Assembly: GCF_000213175.1 (NCBI RefSeq)
Contig: NW_009799100.1
Span: 1,880,705 to 1,944,704, forward strand
From: Neurospora tetrasperma FGSC 2508
Taxonomy: Eukaryota; Ascomycota; Sordariomycetes; Sordariales; Sordariaceae
Length of the DNA: 64,000 nt
Reading direction: 5' to 3'
Below are positions 47,706-57,170 of this stretch, piece by piece. The translations under genes were made by a program, and so were the position numbers. Every line of letters begins with the position of its first letter. Within the stretch, counting starts at the first letter, position 1. A model generated the notes under the pieces. That model was not told the origin of the DNA. It saw only the letters and a list, made by a program, of their open reading frames with translations, and made no database searches.

Positions 47706-49135
47706 ACACTCCATTTGATGACGAGATGAGTGTGCGCACAAGTTAATAAAGATTTCGGTCACAGACACTACTTTAATCTCGACCGACACATGTCTTATGT
47801 TTTACTGGGCGCATGCATTTTTACCCTCACGATTTTGGCACGGAACGAATGATTTTCTTTTTATGGCGGGATCTGCAAGTGGGTATGAAAGCGGGAAGAT
47901 TGGGCGGTGGGATAATGTGATCATGTCTGGCGTCACGGGTTATGGGGGTTGCAAAGGCCTCAAATCGCTGGTAGACTTCAGGCATCGTTATCCTGCGGCT
48001 CTTTGCAGGCAACAAAAATCTAATATTTTTATGACTTCTCTTCTTCATTTGTGTGTTATGGATCATCTTTTATCTCAGGGTCGCTTACATTTATTTAGTG
48101 TTTTCAAACGCTCATGTTTGCAGGAGATGGTCAGTCAAATCGGTCTAGGAATAGGAAAATCAGCATGATTGGGACAAGAAGACATTGATATGTCATGCTC
48201 AATGGGAACGCCAACGGGTAAAGTGGTTTGTGATAGATACGTGTCCAGTCATCCTCAACATGGGAATCACCTAATTGTAAGGCGCAGAAGTAGTGTTGGA
48301 GGGAATGGATCCACTGCCCGTGCCTTGCGTGCCTTGGTGGGTGGTTGTGACAAAGTTGGGGACGGACAGTTGCAGATGTTCCTGCAGGCCAGAGAGGGGC
48401 AGCTCCCCGTTAACAAGCGGTCCCCTGAAACGCCCCTGATCCTTATTCGCAGTGCGTGACGAATGATAAGAGAAGGCCAGGTCTGGACCTTCGCACAAGA
48501 CATGGTACTTGCCTACTTACCTCTAGGTATGTATGAATGGTCGACATAATGGAAGGTAGGATCCTGAAGGATGGATGGACGGACGAGCTGGCTTGTGTAC
48601 ACGCACCATGCACTGTGGCCTCGATGAATGCTCTTCTGGCTTGTGAATTTCAATTAGGTTAGGTTGTTGCTTTGATCACGTAACTGATCATATCTTAGCA
48701 AATCCAAAATGCAGTCCCAAACTCAAGTTGTAGTAATTCGTCGGGTAGATGGAACGTGAATGATCAGCATGCCTCGATCTTCCAACACTTCGGGTCGGGT
48801 TTCCGTCCTGGCTGGTCGCTCCGGTGCCACTAAAACGAAGGAAGGTAGCCGTCCGAGGTAAACCAACTGCTGAAGCGTAGGGCAGGGGGTGCCTGCAATA
48901 GCGCGGGCGACTTCATCATTCTAGTCGCCAATTGTCTGTCTGACTGATTGTCCACCAGACAACCCCTACTGTAATCCGAAACATCACGCGACGCAACATA
49001 GCGCAAGGAATCCAAAGACGGCGAACTTCTTATTTCAATTTGTTTCGACGAGACTCTGTTCTCAAGTAGGCCGTTCCAGCGAGGAATCACGAAACCAGTC
49101 GGTTCACGCACAATTGCACGTACAAGTTGCCCACC
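47706..49135. other. Intergenic region, no gene seen
   Basis: About 1.4 kb between two plus-strand genes. It holds TTACCTCTAGGTATG near 48517. Short open frames such as 48169-48459 are unsupported. Confidence 0.45.
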
Positions 49136-50585
49136 ATGGCTACCAAAGGGATGTGGGAGATAGACCCGGAGACGAAGTCCAAGGTATGTGAACGACCAAC
49201 CCGCCCAAAGTGTCCAACCCGTTCAATCGGCTGTCTTTGTGAGATTAGCTGCACGATCCAAAGGGGGAAAAGCGATGTGGCGGCGCAAAGGGCCAACTGG
49301 AACCTCCCAAGCTGACTTGTGACCCTTGTAGCTCGCTGCGATGCAGAAGGAGAACAACAACAACATCTGCTGCGACTGCGGTGCCCCAAGCCCGCAATGG
49401 TGTTCACCAAAGTTCGGCATCTTTATCTGCCTCTCGTGCGCGGGCGTTCATCGTGGCCTGGGTGTGCACATCTCGTTCGTACGCTCGGTTTCCATGGACG
49501 CCTTCAAGCAGGCTGAAATCGAGCGCATGCGGCTCGGCGGCAATGACACCTGGCGCACCTTTTTCGAGAACCACTCCGACACCAAGTTGCGCGGAATCAG
49601 CTGGGACGATGCGACGATTGCGGAGCGGTACAGCGGCGATGTTGGCGAAGAATACAAGGAGAGGCTGAGTGCCAAGGTTGAGGGGAGGGAGTACGTGCCT
49701 GGAGAGAAGAAGCCACTGGCCCAGCAGCAGCAGCAGGAGACAAGTCAGAGTCCAAGCAGCGTGGCTGGTGGGGTGCCATTGAGCGGCACGAGCAGTAGGA
49801 CGGCCAGCCCCAAGCCGGGAACGATGATCAAGGTGGACGACAAGTACTTTGCCAAACTGGGTGCTGCCAACGCCAGCAGACCGGACAATCTGCCGCCTAG
49901 CCAGGGAGGAAAGTATCAGGGCTTTGGAAACACAGTGTCGTCGCAGCCGAAGAATGATGGCAGCGCAAGCTTGCCGGGCCTCGATGAGTTGCAAAAGGAT
50001 CCCGTGGCGGCGCTGAGTAAAGGGTTCGGATGGTTTACCAAGACAGTGACCCAGACGGCGAAGACGGTTAATGAGGGTTATATCCAGCCTACAGCTAAGC
50101 AAGTATGTATCCTTGGCCCCCACTCAACAAACCATCCCTCTGTCAGGCATTGGCCCAGGACAAATCTACTTGAATCACTTTCGAGATACATGTTTGCTAA
50201 TTTGGACTTCTTCCGCCCAATATAGATAGCCGAATCGGAGCTCGCTGCAAAAGCCCGTGTTGCGGCAGCGCAAGCCGCCGTTTCAGCACAGACTGTAGCA
50301 CAGGCTGGCGCCAAAACCGCGACAGAGAGTTTCAACCGGTTTGTCGAGGGAGGACCTTCCAACTCCGCTGGTGGTGGCTATAGGTCAGTTCCCTCTGGCG
50401 GTGGTGGCAGCAACTTTGATGAGAGCAAGAGGTCGTTTTGGGATGACTTCTCTAGCGCGGCCGACCAGAGAAAGCCAGCTGGTAGCTCGATCGGGACAGC
50501 AGTTATGGGCAAGGGTGGAAGCAGCGGTAGCTCCACTGCTCCTCCCCCAGCAGCTTCCAAGAAGGACGAGTGGGATGACTGGTAG
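49136..50585 (+). CDS. ArfGAP1/Gcs1-type Arf GTPase-activating protein
   Basis: 392 residues; stimulates GTP hydrolysis on Arf1 at the Golgi to drive COPI uncoating. Exons: 49136-49183, 49332-50102, 50226-50585. The ArfGAP zinc finger is complete: Cys29, Cys32, Cys49 and Cys52 (C-x2-C-x16-C-x2-C), followed by the Arg finger at 57 in CAGVHRGLG, and [11 protein letters not shown]. Near residues 245-262 [16 protein letters not shown] resembles an ALPS curvature-sensing helix of the ArfGAP1 family, poor in charge and rich in Ser/Thr and bulky residues. The C-terminus ends KKDEWDDW, similar to coatomer-binding tails with Trp in acidic context. The start is an ATG with CACCATGG context. Confidence 0.94.
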
Positions 50586-51290
50586 ATGGCTTGTTGACCC
50601 GTAGCGTCATTGGATGAATAGCGAGGTGGAATAGTGGTAATGAAATCATTTACAGCCTATTTTTTGTGTCTTTTATGTACATTGTCGTTTGGGCTGATCA
50701 AGGGGGTTCAACGGTGTTGTGTCCAAGGTGAGACCGACTTGGGGTGTTGAGATGCAAGGGTCAGGGTCAGGGTAGGGTAGGTAAACTAATCGATAATTTC
50801 GAATCGACTCCGGCGTCGGAGGATCCAGTGTACGGCGAGGTCCCGTCGTTGAGATCAGAGAGGTGTCTACAGAAATTGGTGAGGTCAAGTGATGGCTCAT
50901 TGCGCTAAGCAGTATCAAACTTGACAACGATTTCTCATATTCGTCGAGTCACTGAACCAAGAATAAGACCAAGTGCATGGCAGTAAGCTGACAAGGTTAT
51001 CATTCACATGTTGACATCGTCCTTTTGGAATGATCAAAAGAGTGACAATGCCGGGGTTGGGGTTAGGGTTAGTGTATGACCGAGGTTGGGTCGGTTCTGG
51101 CCGGCGGGACCAGCTGCATGGACACGGCGGTTCGTCATCATGGGATGGGTGTGCGTGCCGTCGGCTTTGACGTCCCCATTCTCACGTACCCCGTTCCCCA
51201 TTCCTCCTACTGATGTGATTGCGACCAGAGCTCAAGCCATTGAGTCCACCCGCTCTCATCCCACCCTTTTTCCCCAGATACCACAAAACA
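50586..51290. other. Intergenic region upstream of ETF beta
   Basis: About 700 bases. It contains GGGTCAGGGTCAGGGTAGGG near 50758-50778 and a telomere-like tract at 51053-51072 (two GGGGTT units then AGGGTTAG), about 220 bases before the ETF beta start. No gene is seen. Confidence 0.5.
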
Positions 51291-52286
51291 ATGTCAGCCC
51301 TACGGATATTGGTGCCCGTCAAGCGGGTTATTGACTATGCGGTATGTCTTCCATCCTTTTTACCACCTAGTCAAGGGCAACAACATAACGGGTGTTCACG
51401 CATCAAACAACACTTCTGATATGGAGTCCCTGCTGCACATTTACATGGTATGCTGTTATACCTACCCGAGTACAGATGACTGATGTGGATACTCTTCCCA
51501 ATCAATACAGGTCAAGCCGCGAGTCAACAAGGCCCAGACGGGCGTCGAGACGGCCGGTGTCAAGCACAGCATGAACCCCTTCGACGAGCTATCGGTCGAA
51601 GAGAGCGTGCGCATCCGCGAGGGGAAGAAGACCCCCGTCGAGGACATTTGCGTCATCAGCGCCGGGCCGACCAAGGCCCAGGACATCCTGCGCACCGCCA
51701 TGGCCATGGGCGCCGACCGGGCCATCCACGTCGAGACCAAGGAGGGCGAGGACCTCGAGCCGTTGGGCGTCGCCAAGCTGCTCAAGGCCGCCACCGAACA
51801 GAACAAGAGCAACCTGGTGATCCTGGGCAAGCAGAGCATCGACGACGACGCCGGCCAGACGGGCCAGATGCTGGCCGGTCTGCTGGGCTGGGCGCAGGCC
51901 ACCCAGGCGAGCAAGATCGAGTTCACCGGCGGCGATTCCGTGCAGGTGACGAGGGAGGTGGATGGCGGTGTCGAGACGCTCAAGGCCAAGCTGCCCATGG
52001 TTATCACGACCGACTTACGCCTCAACGAGCCCCGGTACGCGAGCTTGCCCAATATCATGAAGGCCAAGAAGAAGCCGCTCGAGAAGAAGACGCTGGCGGA
52101 TTACGGTATTACGGCCGAGAAGAGGCTCAAGACTATCAAGGTCACCGGTAAGGACTACAATTCGTTTTAAGCTGGAGGGAAGTTTGCTAACTCTGTTGTT
52201 CAGAGCCTCCCCCGAGACAGGGTGGTGGCAAAGTGGAGGACGTGGATGGCTTGGTCTCGAAGCTCAAGGAGCTTGGTGCTCTTTAA
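51291..52286 (+). CDS. Electron transfer flavoprotein beta subunit
   Basis: 256-residue ETF beta subunit; with ETF alpha it takes electrons from acyl-CoA dehydrogenases to ETF-ubiquinone oxidoreductase in the mitochondrial matrix. Exons: 51291-51341, 51511-52147, 52204-52286; introns GT-AG, the last starting GTAAGG. The N-terminus MSALRILVPVKRVIDYA|VKPRVN is typical and joins cleanly over intron 1. AMAMGADRAIHVE and the region LVILGKQSIDDDAGQTGQML match the ETF beta signature. LPMVITTDLRLNEPRYASLPNIMKAKKKP is the conserved recognition-loop area. As in other ETF beta proteins, no cleavable presequence is obvious. Confidence 0.96.
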
Positions 52287-54131
52287 ACCGGTCATACACC
52301 AACCAGTCACTGAGTTCCAGGATCTTGTGTCGAAGACATTTGTTTTTGGAATAGAAAGATTGAAATTCACGTCCCTACAGCTGTGTTGCGGATAACGCAA
52401 CCGGACATGCTCTTCTGATAGCCGGTAAGGGCGTCACAACGTCTCATGGGGACCGTGACGGCCCGGGGCCTGGAGCTTCAGCTTATTCATGCATGCTTCT
52501 ACGACAAGCTGGCCGGTTGAGATGAAAGAGGCTTGAGCCGGCCACATTGGCACCAACTACGTCGCAAGATGTGTCGCGTCAAGCGCAACAGTACGAAGAG
52601 CTATGTTTTGTGTCTTGTCCTGTCTTGCGGTTTTCAATGATGGAAAACCTCGCCAGGTGTTCTGGTGGTCTCTGTTTTAATATTGCGTGTTCGGCCGAGT
52701 AAGCTGAATTCGTCTGAAGTGGTAATGCCCAACATCCAGATGCTACGCGATGTATCAAATGCAATGTGACGTGTGGGAGCCTGTCATCCCCCACGTACTG
52801 GTGCTCGGCTGCTGTAAGGTACCACTACCGCAAAAATGCTACTTACGTGGCTTGACAAGGTGGTGACGATGCCTCTCTTCAATTGGTGTGCTGTCGCCGA
52901 GAGTATATGCTCGATCCAGACGCTATATTTGATTGTTCCTTCCTCTGTCAGCGTACGACCTCCGTTGTTCGTGCAGCCGATTACGACGGCCGGCTCTGGC
53001 GCAACCTGGGTTTGGAGCTTCAGAAGCTTGAAAGCGAGGCGAATCGCGACTGTACAAGTCCCCGCAACTTGAGTCACCGAAAGCGCGGGGTATCCACCAT
53101 CTTTATCTGCGGCGGTAGGTAGGCGGGGACTTTGCGGGGGCTTTGCGGGACCCGACCACTCCAACTCCGAGATTCGTTGGGGGTGCCCCGGGCAGGAGAT
53201 GCCGAGCTGGAGTCGCGTTGTTTGTGAATGTCGTGGCTGGGGTTGTGGGCATAGGTTGCGATATGTGTAGTGTACGTAGTAGTACACATCAGTCCTTAAA
53301 AGTTTGTTAGCGCCATACACGCTCCACATCTTCTTACAAGGGGGTAACAGGGGGGGTTGCAGGGCGGGACTGGTCTACCTACGAGTTCTGATTGGTTTAA
53401 ATGGCCTGATTCCAAAGTGAGAATCGGTTGATAGGAGGGATTCAACCACCCATACACAAACCCTCGCCTCCAACGAGAACTACTAGAATTACCCGGCACA
53501 CCCTCTATAATCAGTATAATCATAGGGTATTAATAGGGTACTTTCAGCGGGCTGTTACATTCCCCGTCTCCCCTGCTTAAAACCCCTGTCTGTAGGTACC
53601 AAGCTAACGAACTTACCAGGGCTGATGTGTAGGTATATTGAATGAACACCGGATGGGTGATTCCAGTTGTGAGGCTCCGGGACTAGTAGGGGTGGCGACC
53701 GTGATGATGGTCAAAGGGCATGTGGAACTTGCAGCGTCCCGACGAAGTCCAGGTCCCCAGTCATCCCAACGCCGCGATCAATCACCCCTCGGTCCCCGTA
53801 AATCGGCCTTTGGGACTCGCTAGCAGCGGGAGTCACCGAGTCCTGGACCAATCAGGTCGGCGCCGACCCTGTCACTGCGGCAGAAAAAAGACAAAAAGCT
53901 CAAAAAATTCTACCAGATCCAATCAAATGTCGCCCTTTTTCTATTTGCCTCACCCACTTTCGCACCCTCTTTTATCTCCAAGTTTCTCCCCTCTACACTA
54001 CAACTCACTCCGTCATGAACTCTTGCCCATCTACAAAACACACAATAACCCCAATCGGTTCCCCCGACTTTCGGACTCTTTCGTCCAACCTTTTTCCTTC
54101 AGCTGAACTTGTCTTGTCGCAATCTGCCCTT
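52287..54131. other. Promoter and leader region upstream of arg-2
   Basis: About 1.85 kb. The last 350 bases hold a CPC1/GCN4-type site and a CCAAT box, listed separately, followed by a CT-rich stretch likely to contain the transcription start. Short frames at 52784-53329 are unsupported. Confidence 0.5.
53830..53852 (+). promoter_or_regulatory. Candidate CPC1 site and CCAAT box of arg-2
   Basis: GAGTCA at 53830-53835 is TGACTC on the other strand, the core bound by CPC1/Gcn4-type bZIP activators of amino-acid synthesis genes. CCAAT lies at 53848-53852. Both are about 280-300 bases before the leader uORF. Cross-pathway control of arg-2 is known in N. crassa; that these exact bases serve it is inferred. 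Confidence 0.5.
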
Positions 54132-54650
54132 ATGAACGGGCGCCCGTCAGTCTTCACCTCTCAGGTACGATAACGCGATAACCCCTCCATCGTGCTGGTA
54201 TCCAGCCACCATCCACCCAGTTTCATCAAAGAAGTTCCCCCGGATGAGCAATGAAGCCCCCATACCAGCCTGACTCGCGATGCTGTATCGGAGTAGTTGG
54301 GACGATCCGCCATCAACCCACCAACCTGGGTGCTTGGCGTTATGCCGCTTTGAGTTGGTTTTGGGAGATGTGGCCAGCAGTGATCCCTAAAGTTCAGCTC
54401 TTCACGGATCCCGATTGCATATCTCTCAAGATCGCGCAGACAGCCATCCTGGGGGAGACTTCTTCTCCTCGCTTCTGCCGCTTGCCGTCTGTTTGTAGTG
54501 TTTGATTAAAACTAATTCTGTTGCCTTTCTAGGATTATCTCTCAGGTCCGCATCTCCGCCGACTCCCGTTGACTCACCGTTTTCCGGCAGGAATACTGAC
54601 GATGAATTTTGTGTGTTACAGACCATCTGTGGAGAGCCCTTAACGCATAA
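54132..54650 (+). CDS. Arginine attenuator peptide (AAP), leader uORF of arg-2, in three exons
   Basis: Encodes the 24-residue AAP, which stalls the ribosome at its own stop codon when arginine is high and so lowers arg-2 (yeast CPA1) translation and mRNA stability. Exon 1 (54132-54164) codes MNGRPSVFTSQ; exon 2 (54533-54545, only 13 bases) codes DYLS plus one base; exon 3 (54622-54650) codes DHLWRALNA and the TAA. The total is exactly 75 bases and matches the known AAP throughout. The functionally essential Asp12 is the first codon of the 13-base exon. Intron 1 (368 bases) is GTACGA...CTAG with a CTAAT branch; intron 2 (76 bases) has a weak GTCCGC donor, an ACTGAC branch and a TTACAG acceptor. 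The uORF stop is 60 bases before the arg-2 ATG, with no ATG between. Confidence 0.93.
54570..54576 (+). promoter_or_regulatory. TGACTCA motif inside uORF intron 2
   Basis: A perfect palindromic CPC1/Gcn4 consensus TGACTCA lies in the 76-base intron of the attenuator uORF; another TGACTC is at 54271-54276 in intron 1. They could be intragenic activator sites or chance. Confidence 0.35.
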
Positions 54651-54710
54651 GAGCCTCTCATCACCCAGCAGCCGTACCAATCACCACCGCACCCCATCAT
54701 TCAAGTCAAG

Positions 54711-56128
54711 ATGTTCTCTCGCTTGGCCGCTCGTCTCCCCAAGGCTTCTGCCCTCAATGGCGTTGCCGCCCGTCAGGTTCGCAACCTGAGCCAGCCCGCC
54801 ATTACCGGCAGCAAGGGCAGGAACATGCCCGCCCGTGAGCCGCGCACTACTGCCGCTGCCACCGGCGCCGAGGCCACCTTCACTATCAGGGTGCGTACCT
54901 ACAACTAGTCTTCTCTCGTGGCTAAACCTAACATCTTCTCGTTCAGGATGGCCCCGTTTTCCAGGGTACCGCCTTCGGTGCCAACACCAACATTTCTGGT
55001 GAAGCCGTTTTCACCACCTCCCTTGTTGGTTACCCCGAGTCGATGACCGATCCCTCGTACCGCGGCCAGATTCTGGTCTTCACCCAGCCCTTGATTGGCA
55101 ACTACGGTGTCCCTTCGAATGAGCGTGACGAGTTCAACCTCCTCAAGTACTTCGAGTCCCCCCACATCCAGTGCGCCGGTATCGTTGTCTCCGACGTCGC
55201 TACCCAATACAGCCACTGGACTGCTGTTCAGAGCTTGGGCGAGTGGTGCGCCAGCGAGGGCATTCCCGCCATCTCCGGTGTTGACACTCGTGCGATTGTC
55301 ACCTACCTCCGTGAGCAGGGTTCCTCTCTCGCCAGGATCTCCATTGGTGACGAGTACGACGCCGATGAGGATGAGGGCTTCATCGACCCTGGCCAGATCA
55401 ACCTTGTCAAGCGCGTGTCCACCAAGGCTCCCTTCGTGGTTACCAACCCCAACGCCAAGTTCCACGTTGCTCTGATCGACTGCGGTGTCAAGGAGAACAT
55501 CCTTCGCAGCTTGGTCAGCCGTGGCGCCTCCGTCACCGTCTTCCCCTACAACTACCCCATCCACAAGGTTGCCGACAACTTCGATGGTGTCTTCATTTCC
55601 AACGGCCCTGGTGATCCCACCCACTGCCAGGAGACTGTTTACAACCTCGCCAAGCTTATGGAGACTTCCCCTATTCCCATCATGGGTATTTGCCTTGGTC
55701 ACCAGCTTCTTGCTCTCGCTGTTGGTGCCAAGACCATCAAGCTCAAGTATGGTAACCGTGCCCACAACATCCCGGCGCTTGACTTGACCACTGGTCAGTG
55801 TCACATCACCTCGCAGAACCACGGTTACGCCGTCGATATCAGCACCCTCCCTAGCGACTTCAAGGAGTATTTCGTCAACCTTAACGACGGCTCCAACGAG
55901 GGTATGATGCACAAGACCCGCCCCATCTTCTCTACCCAGTTCCACCCCGAGGCCAAGGGTGGTCCCATGGACTCTTCCTACCTCTTTGACAAGTACATGG
56001 AGAACGTCGAGCTTTTCAAGAGCAACTCCCAGGTCTACCGTGACAACAGGCCTACTCAGTTCATGATTGACATTCTCAGCAAGGAGCGTGTCGGCGTTGA
56101 GCCCACTCCTCTTTCTAATGCTGCTTAA
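54711..56128 (+). CDS. arg-2: Arginine-specific carbamoyl-phosphate synthase, small subunit
   Basis: 453-residue glutaminase subunit; releases ammonia from glutamine for the large subunit (ARG-3) to make carbamoyl phosphate for arginine in the mitochondrion. Exons: 54711-54890 and 54947-56128, with a 56-base GT-AG intron joining FTIR to DGPVFQG. Residues 1-30 ([20 protein letters not shown]) are a mitochondrial presequence. The N-terminal carA domain has [19 protein letters not shown]. The class I glutaminase has FISNGPGDP, the nucleophile Cys near 309 in [12 protein letters not shown], and His/Glu near 393/395 in [12 protein letters not shown]. The length agrees with N. crassa ARG-2 as I remember it. 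Control is by the leader attenuator peptide just upstream and probably by CPC1. Confidence 0.98.
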
Positions 56129-57159
56129 GCGACGAGAATGTCTGCATTTTCTTAGTGAACGGTGTTTGTCATTGGTCTTGGGTTATTGCTTTCCAGCATA
56201 AAGGATATGGGTTTTGTAAAAGGGACTTTCTTGGGCGACGTCCTCTCGTTAATAATGGTTTAGGGTGTATATGATATCTTTTGTTACTACTTCTAAAGGC
56301 GAAATCAGATAAGTTTAGTCGGCATTAGGCTGATATGGCGCAGAAAGGACAATATCTGGTTGATAATACCCATGTGCTATCACGTCCAAACGTCTTCCAG
56401 TCGTTGTAATCTATCCGTTCCTGGTTATTGACGCATGCCTTCCAGTCCAGTACCTCCCCTAATTCGGTGCCCTTCAACATTCAGGGGTTATGTTGACAGC
56501 GTGCTGTGTAAGCACTGGTTGCCGGGGAACATGGTGTCATTGACTGGTAAGCAGCCTCTGGTTCTGTGACACCCGGTCTTCCCTGGTCTTGATTTTATGC
56601 TGTTATCAAACAAGTACCATAAGTGTCGTCTTAGTAGATGGCAGGTATCTTAGAACAGAAAGTAGTTATTCTTCGTCGGATACGACTCTCCAAAAACATA
56701 TGCGAACAAGTGGAATGCTTTGTATACTAATGCTTCTTTTTACTGTAATCTTAGTCTCCGTTCTTCGCTTAGCCTTCTTCGCCTAGTATAGGTACCGTCG
56801 CACCCTCACTTGGAAGGATGCGTCAACCCCTCCATGTGCTGCTTATCCTGCTATCTATCCGTACATTTCTATGTTTTTACAGTGTAGAATACTTCTTGTG
56901 TATCAGGGTCCGTCCCGCAATGCTGACCCCCTGTCCTGCAGGCCATACGGAAAGCACTTTTTGCTTCATGCACATGCCAGGAAGACCATCAAAAAGGCGA
57001 CTTCTGTGAACCACATTACTGTCTGTACTGGAACAAATTAACTGCCGAGCGTCCCAGACGCCGCTCCTTTGTTCTTTTTTCTTTTTCCTCCTTGTAAGAC
57101 ACCGGGCGAAAGACAGAGGACTGGCTAACAGGTAGGGAGGCCCTCTAGTATCGATCCCT
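56129..57159. other. Intergenic region between convergent genes
   Basis: About 1 kb of 3' flanks of arg-2 (+) and the SAP/RRM gene (-). No gene is seen. A perfect 15-base tandem duplication (57141-57155 and 57156-57170) lies over the stop codon of the SAP/RRM gene. Confidence 0.5.
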
Positions 57160-57170
57160 CTAGTATCGAT
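57141..57170. repeat. 15-base perfect tandem duplication at a stop codon
   Basis: CCCTCTAGTATCGAT occurs twice in direct succession. The inner copy supplies the last codons and stop of the minus-strand SAP/RRM gene, and the outer copy lies in its 3' UTR. Confidence 0.85.
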
